A stretch of 64,000 nt of DNA from Metaphire vulgaris (taxonomy: Eukaryota > Annelida > Clitellata > Crassiclitellata > Megascolecidae). Shown here in pieces: positions 57,801-64,000 of the stretch (its first letter is position 1; the number at the start of each line of letters is the position of its first letter). Both the position numbers and the translations under genes were made by a program. The notes beneath the pieces were generated by a model. The model was not told the DNA's origin. It did not search any database and saw only the letters and a list, made by a program, of their open reading frames with translations. The stretch covers positions 1 to 64,000 of the forward strand of contig JACLAT010000128.1 in assembly GCA_018105865.1 (NCBI GenBank), given 5' to 3'.

Positions 57801-60800
57801 TTGTACTTGTACTTGAAGCATTGTGTACTTGCTACATCTCTGGCTACATGTACTTCAATGGTACCAGTAATGCTGTTCCTTTAGGCTAATGACAAGCACA
57901 TCCTCACAGATGGCCAAGTACCTGGAACTCAACGATATTTATGATGAAGCCACTGATACCATCGTATTTTGGAACAGTGAAGTTAATAGAAAGGAGTTCA
58001 ACAGGCTGTATAATGCAGCCATTAATTAGAGACCTTAGTGTGCCTGATTCTGGCGCACCAATTAAACGCGTATTTAGCCAAGCTGGCTTGATCGCGAGAC
58101 CGCATAGGGTTAATATGACCGATGCAAGACTATCATCTCAATTTTTTTAGTGCAACTGTGATGATATTTAGATGCTAATAGTGTCAATTTTATTCGTGGC
58201 CGGACAAACTGTCCGAGGACAAAATGTCACGGACAAAATGTCACGGACAAAATGTCACGTAGAAAATGTCATGGGGACAAAATGTCAGCGGAAAAAATGT
58301 CAATGTCAAAAATGTTGTACTAATACTTGGAGGCCAGGTACTTGTACTTGTACTTGTACTCGGAGGCCAGGTACTTGTACTTGTACTCGTACTCGGAGGC
58401 CAGGTACTTGTACTTGTACTTGTACTCGGAGGTCAGGTACTTGTACTTGTACTTGTACTCGGAGGCCAGGTACTTGTACTTGTACTTGTACTTGATGCAT
58501 TGTGTACTTGCTACATCTCTGCTAATAATAACTCCATGGATGGATCCCCCCACCGGGGTTCCGGATGACCTTTTTGGGCTTGTCAACCTATTTTCCGGTG
58601 GGTTTAAAAAAATTAGTGAAAATACTGCGAATGATCGTTTTTGCTCGTCGCCTTTTGGCAAGGTTTATTAACATTTAGTGGCACAATTTGCGCGCACAAA
58701 ACACTAACAATGACCTTTTTCTCTCTTTTCTTTGTCTTCTTCACTTTGCATTCCCCCCACCAACTTCCTATAAATTTTGTTCATCCTCACCAAGAATTCC
58801 TGGAACCGCCACTGATTCCAAGTACTTCATTTCTGTGTTTATAGCAATTATGTGTTGTCTAAACTGTGTGTCGTCTAAATTGCAGTATGAGTTGTCTAAA
58901 GATAATTGCCTAAAGGTACGGCTCCATTATGAGTGTCAGCGTAGATATATCCCCTTACGATTCCATTACTTTGCTCCCAAAAAGTAGGCTGGTGGATCCC
59001 AGGATAAAAGGGAGCCTATTGCAAAGATGGCGGACGACAGGACTGTTGCAGTTAGGGTGTTGATGCGCGTTTTAAAAACTGTTTTCGATTGGAACGATGT
59101 GTGGCAAGCATAGAAAGTTTCAGTCAGACCATGGATGCTGTTTTGGAGAGTTAATATTATTTTCAATGTCGCATAACCATTCGAGTTTACGCAAGGCCTA
59201 GCAGTCAATCTGACGATTACCTACTAACCTGGAAGCTGATTTGTTGAACGGTAAAGATATCCGACTGAATTATCCGCTTTAATGTGCAAACGCAATCGCT
59301 CGAATATATCCGATTGATATATTTTGTTCCAGACAAATATTTTACGGATATATTTTTAAGTGGAGCACCCGTCGTTTAATGACACCTTATCATTCGCGCG
59401 GATATTGTCCGGCTAACTACTTAGAGGATTTATCCCCTAATGGAGCCGCAGCTTAAGTGACCTACCTGGAATCGGCGGAAAACCACTGCTAGATTTGGAA
59501 CTACAAAAATGTTCCCCCAAACAGCATAGAATTTAAAATGCATCAATTGATTCAATTGTAGGCTGTGGGCGAACGGAATTTTCAGAGCTCGGCGGAGTCA
59601 TTACCTCACCAAATTATCCACGTCAGTACTATCCCGATATTAACTGCACCTATTCCATTAGATCTCCTGGTCTTCATCAGACCGCATCCGTAGGATTTAC
59701 TGACTTGGCTACTCAAGCAGGGCGTGACACGGTCCAGGTTAGAAAGTTTAATCATTGCAGAACACGGTGACATTGGTGAGCATAGATTTTCCATTCTGAT
59801 ATGATGATATCTTTTGTTATTTCGGTACGACCGTAGAAAGTTTTGTTCGTTTTACTTAAGCAAATTTGGCCTAATATTTGGTCTTCACTATTTTAAAGCT
59901 ATGAGATTTATGCGAAAAAAATAATACTTGACCTCGTAAGTCTATACAGATGGAGATAAAGTTTCATGCGTTCATGCTTTATGGAAGTCTTTACTGTATA
60001 TTGTGTTTAAATCTCCAATTTATTTTTAACAGATTTGGTGCTCCACTAATTCCACCGGAATTATGAGCTTTTCTGGACGAATTGCAAGTCTCTCTTTCTT
60101 AGAATTGCAATCGTGCAAAGATGTTAAAGTTAAGTTTCGAACGGATCATTCAATACAAGAAAGAGGATTCAAACTGTTATTCTACTGGACACTCTCAAGT
60201 AGGCAAAGTAAATATGACTTAATTGACTCTATTTATGCCGGTGTTGTTGAAAAGCTCTCTTTTCATTTTGGTCTGACGTGATTTGTTAGTAACAGAAACG
60301 TTTTAATGCGTTATACATTCACTTTTGTGATGATTATTGATATTTTGGCATCAGTCTTTTGTCTCCAGATTTTTGTAATGACTACTTCATGATCACATAG
60401 CAATTTCTGGCGAGATTTAAACCTGCGATCTTCTATGCTACAAAGCTGCAAAACAATGTTCTTTCGAAAACGCGTCACATCACGAAACTAAGCACCAGCT
60501 CAAAGAGCGCCTTTTTCAGGACAATCTCAATTTCAATAAATGCACAAACCGTATTTAATTTTTAAAAATTTTCGTGGAATGCAAAGAATCAACTTCTTAG
60601 GTCCTTCCACACCAATTGCAGTGTTGGGGAGGACTTAAAATCAAATGATTTAAAATCACGATTTTAAATCATAAGACACAATTTTTGATTTTGATTTCAA
60701 ATCATAATTTTTGTGATTTGATGATTTTGTATGCCTCAAAATCATTTTCATCATAATTTTCTGTCATACTTAATACAAGCAGCTCTAGTTGTGTGGCTTT

Positions 60801-62115
60801 TGTCAGTACTACTTAGTAAATTTACTTTTAATCATGTCATCTGGACCTTTTCCTCTAGGTAATTATCTAATCTAGGCTCACTTTCAGAAGTCGTCTATGC
60901 TCATGTCTAGTCCTATCATACTCTGTTGTTGAAACACCTCGACAGTTACCACATCATCATAAAGCTGTTCATCAGATTCAACACTGCTAATCCATCTTCG
61001 GCAGCTGTTGAGCGCCTGTTTAGCATAGCAGCCTTAATTGAGACGCCAAGAAGGAACAGGCTATCTGATGTGATGTTTGAAAAGCTGACATTGATCAAAC
61101 TGAATCAAGGCAACTATTGAACTTCAGAATTTGATATTAAACTATGTCCGCTAAGGACCGCTGCATACCACTATAAAGAAGCAGCCTTAGTGCTGCATTA
61201 CTGACTGGCTGTGCTTATCCCATTCCCATCAAACTGTCTGATAAGGATTTTCACTTACTGTGTATAGGGTGGCATTGTGCAGATTTATTAAACCAGCTTG
61301 CTGTTGTCATTATTCCTAGAGAATGACGTGAGTCGTTAACCGATTACAAGTTAGCGTCGAAGTAATGATTTGTGATTTCAAATCATCTGTGATGTGATTT
61401 TGATTTTAAATCATCTGAAGTGCCAAAAAGTTTATGATTTTGATTTTGATTTTAAATTCATTATATTTTTGGTGATTTTGATTTAGATTTTAAATCTTTT
61501 TATGCGTGATTTTACCCAACACTGACCATTTGTTCCTCTGAATAGCGCACAATATCCAATAATATAATAATATGGATTATGGGGCGGGAAGTTAGCAGAG
61601 TGGTAACAACACCGGATTATAGAGCAAGATGTCGCGGGTTCGATTCCCGCAGGAGCCCTAAGGTCGACTCAGCCTTACTCGCTAGAGGGCGGTGGTAAAC
61701 TGAGGAGCAGCGTTAAGCTGCGAAAATAAAACATGGGTCTGGGGAAAGTAATGGCAAATTATTCCACATTAATGGCATATACCACCTACGTCGCTGATTG
61801 CCTAGACCGAAGATAGGCGCCGGAACCCAACGCTCGGACTCGAGTGCGTGACCTACCTAAAAGTTACTTGCTTCCGAAAGTTTTAAAAGAAGAAAGTACA
61901 GGTACCTTAAGACCAATTATTTCACTGCGACGTTCTATGAGGACGTCATTCGTGATCGGCACCATCGAGTGAAGCAGAGAAATAGCGGAACAATGATCAC
62001 TTTCTCAGCTTACGATGATCTCAGCGCCAAGAGTTGCCAAAACTGAATTCCCTTGCTGATAACCGTGATAGTAGTAGTAGTAGTAGTAGTAGTAGTAATA
62101 GTAGTAGTTGTTGTT

Positions 62116-62148
<33 letters not shown>

Positions 62149-62268
62149 ATAATAATAATAGTAGTAGTAGTAGAGCTAGGATCTGACAAACGTCAAACTG
62201 CCAATCAAGCCATGTTTTCAGGCAAAGACAAATCATTGGATGAAATTCTAGAGCACTTATTAAAGATA

Positions 62269-62308
<40 letters not shown>

Positions 62309-62476
62309 GCCTAGCTCCCTCGTCATTTTTGACGGTCCAGCAGCTAGTATTAAATATTTTTGTGGCTCTTGTTCTTGTAGCAACAATTTCTTCACCGACT
62401 ACAGAACCAACATCAATGTCATCAATTCAAACTGAAACTGAAGTCTTGCACGATACTCCATTCGCCATTCTTGCAG
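54644..62476 (+). CDS. CUB-domain protein, 7 exons, partial
   Basis: Join 54644-54819, 55239-55404, 55755-55930, 56204-56372, 59562-59737, 60033-60198, 62381-62476. Three CUB domains, each made of a 176-nt first-half exon (phase 1 in, phase 0 out) and a 166-169-nt second-half exon (phase 0 in, phase 1 out), so each pair is a symmetric cassette. Seen: CGRTEFxELSG, the NYPxxY turn, NCTYSI, GFTDxDTE with D-x-VE, then IWCS, KVNFRTDGS-like and GRGFKLLFSW. CUB domains are extracellular binding modules; the DTE/D acidic residues may hold Ca. A Ser/Thr-rich linker exon follows. The signal-peptide exon and 3' end are not seen; the gene likely continues past the right edge. Partner unknown. Confidence 0.84.
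55080..55195 (+). pseudogene. Dead duplicate of the CUB1 second-half exon
   Basis: Begins after ttttaagcag with atttggtgctccacaa, as in the live exon at 55239, but reaches TAG after nine codons (IWCSTIVSR) and shifts frame later. Splicing it in would truncate the protein. Confidence 0.8.
55239..55404 (+). CDS. CUB1 second-half exon
   Basis: Acceptor tttgcaacag. Codes for IWCSTSVSSKRTFSGRNTNV through NFRTDGSVVGRGFNLIFNW. Donor TCAG|gtaata. Confidence 0.85.
55755..55930 (+). CDS. CUB2 first-half exon
   Basis: Acceptor ttgatttatag. Codes for CGKTEFHDLSGFISSPGYPN through FTDIDTEPCCDTVE. Same length as the other two first halves. Confidence 0.85.
56204..56372 (+). CDS. CUB2 second-half exon
   Basis: Acceptor ttttataacag. 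Codes for IWCSANASTKRTFSGQHTNN through GRGFKLLFSWFDS. Donor TCAG|gtaaat. Confidence 0.85.
57622..58521 (+). mobile_element. hAT element with GTACTT tandem arms, copy 2
   Basis: 900 bp with ends cagagatgtaatacttgg and gtacttgctacatctctg. Exact 8-bp duplication ctaataat. The unoccupied target is present once in the inverted sister arm at about 56520-56550. The layout equals copy 1 but the right foldback arm and telomere-like loop are missing. Confidence 0.96.
57911..58147 (+). pseudogene. hAT transposase C-terminal fragment, broken
   Basis: Starts MAKYLELNDIYDEATDTIVF as in copy 1. A 4-bp duplication (attaatta) near 58022 shifts the frame, and the end APIKRVFSQAGLIARPHRVN is in a second frame. 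Confidence 0.88.
59562..59737 (+). CDS. CUB3 first-half exon
   Basis: Acceptor ttcaattgtag. Codes for CGRTEFSELGGVITSPNYPR through GFTDLATQAGRDTVQ. The acidic residue after LxT is replaced by Gln, so Ca binding may be weaker here. Confidence 0.82.
60033..60198 (+). CDS. CUB3 second-half exon
   Basis: Acceptor tatttttaacag. Codes for IWCSTNSTGIMSFSGRIASL through KFRTDHSIQERGFKLLFYW. Donor TCAA|gtaggc, phase 1. Confidence 0.8.
60619..61524 (+). mobile_element. 906-bp hAT element with a transposase remnant
   Basis: Ends cagtgttggggaggac and gattttacccaacactg. The flanks accaattg and accatttg differ at one base. Both ends are rich in gattttaaatcat words. Confidence 0.9.
60926..61120 (+). pseudogene. 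hAT transposase C-terminal fragment (64 aa)
   Basis: Reads NPSSAAVERLFSIAALIETP, RRNRLSDVMFEKLTLIKLN; matches the SSAxxERxFSxAGxI...RxRLSD..EKLxxLK end of hAT transposases. Intact to its stop but lacks the catalytic part. Confidence 0.9.
61586..61860 (+). repeat. tRNA-headed SINE, full copy
   Basis: Head with box-A-like tagcagagtggtaacaac and box-B-like gcgggttcgattcccgcagg, then the body with gcagcgttaagctgcgaaa and ggggaaagtaatggcaaa, ending near cggactcgagtgcgtgacc. Confidence 0.82.
62070..62175. repeat. (TAG)n microsatellite
   Basis: TAG/TAA triplets; (TA)n follows at 62273-62306. Confidence 0.94.
62381..62476 (+). CDS. Ser/Thr-rich linker exon of the CUB gene
   Basis: Acceptor gttcttgtag, donor GCAG|gtagag, phase 1 to phase 1, so it fits CUB3 exactly. 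Codes for TISSPTTEPTSMSSIQTETE and VLHDTPFAILA. A mucin-like spacer; the assignment rests on phase and position. Confidence 0.6.
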
Positions 62477-62526
62477 GTAGAGTATATCCATGAATGCATT
62501 TTGAAATGTGTTCCATTACTATAATA

Positions 62527-62527
62527 A

Positions 62528-62611
<84 letters not shown>
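62527..62611. repeat. (TTA)n microsatellite
   Basis: About 85 bp directly before the 5S-derived SINE. Confidence 0.95.
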
Positions 62612-62627
62612 ACATGGTTGTGATCGG

Positions 62628-62945
62628 CCTACTTGGCGTTGTGTGACCGGTTACCGTCAGAACATCGAAGTTGAGCAACGTCGACGACGGTTAATACTTG
62701 GATGGGTGACCATCCAGAGGTCGAGTAGTGGTGCCGGCGGCCAACCAAGCCGTTCATCGCTCAATCAACGATAAATTGGTAGCAGCGTTAGCTAGGCTGC
62801 GAAAGTAAAAAACGAGGGTATAGATAAAGCAATGGCAAACTACTCTAGATTAACCGCGTAAGCCACCTTCGTCGCTGCTAGCCTAGTACACGGAGATCAG
62901 CACCGGACCCCGCGCTCGTTCGAATGCGGGACTATCTTTACTTTT
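62628..62945 (+). repeat. 5S rRNA-headed SINE
   Basis: 62640-62740 matches the 5S rRNA promoter part: gttgagcaacgtcg (box A region) and ttaatacttggatgggtgac (box C region). The body after 62775 (agcagcgtta..ggctgcgaaa, agcaatggcaaactact, cgtcgctg) is the body of the tRNA-headed SINE at 61586. It lacks the 5' part of 5S, so it is not a rRNA gene. Confidence 0.85.
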
Positions 62946-63446
62946 ACATGGTTATTAACGCGTCACTCCTTAAAAGTAGAAGTGTAAGGACGGAACTGGT
63001 CAGCCAGTGGTGAACAACTAGCCCAAGGTCGTTACGCAGTGGGAAGGGTTGCGCGTAAAAAAATCATGCCACTGATCCACCGAACCCCATAGAATCCTAC
63101 TACTACTTCCGAGTACTTGCGTTTCTGCAACTGAAATGAGACGTTTTCTATGAAAACAAGTTCAAAATTGCAATATTTAATACTAAGGTTAATGTACGAC
63201 TGCTGTATTTTTTTAAATAATCATCTTTATTCGTGACAAGCACAGCATAACAAAGTAGTGCACAACCAGTAGTACACAACCAAGGAAAACACAAATCAAC
63301 AGAACAAAACTAAATAATAAAAAATAATAAAATAAACCTAATAATTAACAAATAAATGACTACTCGCATTTCACCCTTCGGATGTTTGATAGAAAGTTCA
63401 TCTTTCTCAAATTCCATATTTAAATCAGCAAAGGACAAGAACCAGT

Positions 63447-63602
63447 GATGTTAACAAGGACCGACCCCCCAAGGACGAGGATAAGGACAAGGACCGAACC
63501 CCCAAGGACGAGGACAAGGACGAGGACTTACCCCGCAAGCACAAGGACCCCAAGGACTGACCCCCAAGGACAAGGATCAAGGACAAGGACCAACCTCTGT
63601 CA
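63447..63602. repeat. CAGTGATGTTAAC-headed tandem repeat, copy 3
   Basis: Head cagtgatgttaacaaggacc, ccaaggacgaggacaagg units, end ccaacctctg. After it comes a shared aagtcggataggaaaaaacc-like tail also seen at 48600. Confidence 0.82.
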
Positions 63603-63774
63603 GACAAAAAAAGTCGGATAGGAAAAAACCAAACACAATTTCAATTCGAAACACAAAATTAGAAAAGCAAATTTTTTTAAAAAACATAATGTAGTCAACA
63701 GCAATGCTGCATTTCAAATGCGCCTTTGACTTTAGCCACCTAGCTATGTTACTGCGCTTAAGAAATTGTCAAGT

Positions 63775-63775
<1 letters not shown>

Positions 63776-63844
<69 letters not shown>
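63776..63844. repeat. (TAA)n microsatellite
   Basis: About 68 bp after a LINE 3' end-like ttgactttagccacctagct at 63725. Confidence 0.95.
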
Positions 63845-63846
<2 letters not shown>

Positions 63847-63950
63847 GAAAAAGTGTTTCCAGCAACTGATCAGTCATGCACACACGGTGAGGTCTAATTA
63901 TGAGACCACTTTGCGAAAACACTCGTTCAACTGGAGCCGACGTCACTGGG
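63845..63950 (-). pseudogene. hAT transposase C-terminal fragment at the right edge
   Basis: The minus strand reads TSAPVERVFSQSGLIIRPHR then CMTDQLLETLFH; the hAT dimerisation block. A third distinct hAT lineage in the window, cut by the (TAA)n run. Confidence 0.88.
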
Positions 63951-64000
63951 CAACAAAGAATTCTGCTAAAGAATCAACTCCTCAACTGGTATTATAAAGG

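Larger units (their letters stand above)
56473..58814. mobile_element. 2.34-kb composite foldback hAT in a CUB intron
   Basis: Ends cagtggcggttctactg and tcctggaaccgccactg. Exact 8-bp duplication attccaag (56465-56472, 58815-58822). The arms near 56508-56556 and 57592-57621 plus 58522-58547 are inverted copies; the right arm is split by the hAT at 57622. Between them lie fragments of CAGTGGCGGCTCC MITEs (57098-57440) and of the GGGTTGTCC element. Confidence 0.9.

Noticed and set aside
61586..61660. Functional tRNA gene
   Set aside because: Box A and B are present but the sequence continues into a repeated SINE body and lacks a clean acceptor stem; 14404 and 24803 likewise.
62640..62745. 5S rRNA gene
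   Set aside because: Only the internal promoter half matches, with changes, and it runs into the SINE body.

Overview
This window is animal nuclear DNA: long, AT-rich and intron-rich, with spliced genes whose exons have canonical borders and matching phases. No prokaryotic gene organisation is visible. Three things suggest an invertebrate deuterostome such as an echinoderm, hemichordate or lancelet: a GAD-type decarboxylase, shuffled CUB, Kunitz and antistasin-like modules, and TTAGGG-like repeats. The exact taxon cannot be fixed from sequence alone.

Four genes are supported. (1) On the minus strand, about 12703 to 1600, eight exons of a glutamate decarboxylase (GAD) join in frame from the N-terminus to just before the PLP-lysine; the 3' exons lie beyond the left edge. 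(2) On the plus strand, 26379-27712, a Kunitz exon is spliced to a cysteine-rich antistasin-like exon, giving a secreted protease-inhibitor type protein. (3) On the plus strand, 37324-39751, three exons encode a 383-residue single-pass membrane protein of unrecognised family with a Cys-rich juxtamembrane segment and Gly-rich tail. (4) On the plus strand, 54644-62476 and probably beyond the right edge, three tandem CUB domains, each split over two exons, are followed by a Ser/Thr-rich linker exon. One intron in gene 1 and one in gene 3 use a GC donor.

The rest is repeats. Non-autonomous hAT elements dominate: more than 20 have recognisable inverted ends, and most have exact or near-exact 8-bp target duplications. 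Several retain fragments of the hAT C-terminal dimerisation region. There are also Tc1/mariner relics, a pair of 72-bp TTAA-flanked palindromes, CR1/L2-like and other non-LTR retrotransposon 3' ends, tRNA- and 5S-derived SINEs, and very long trinucleotide arrays, the largest being CAC/CTA at 34.65-36.03 kb. Nesting is common (MITE in mariner, MITE in LINE, hAT in a foldback hAT inside a CUB-gene intron) and gives a relative insertion history.

The most striking element is at 36028-36904. It is about 877 bp long, has 107-bp inverted arms identical in both copies, and encodes only an intact 68-residue FLYWCH-type zinc finger behind a TATA-like box. Its perfect arms contrast with the decay around it.
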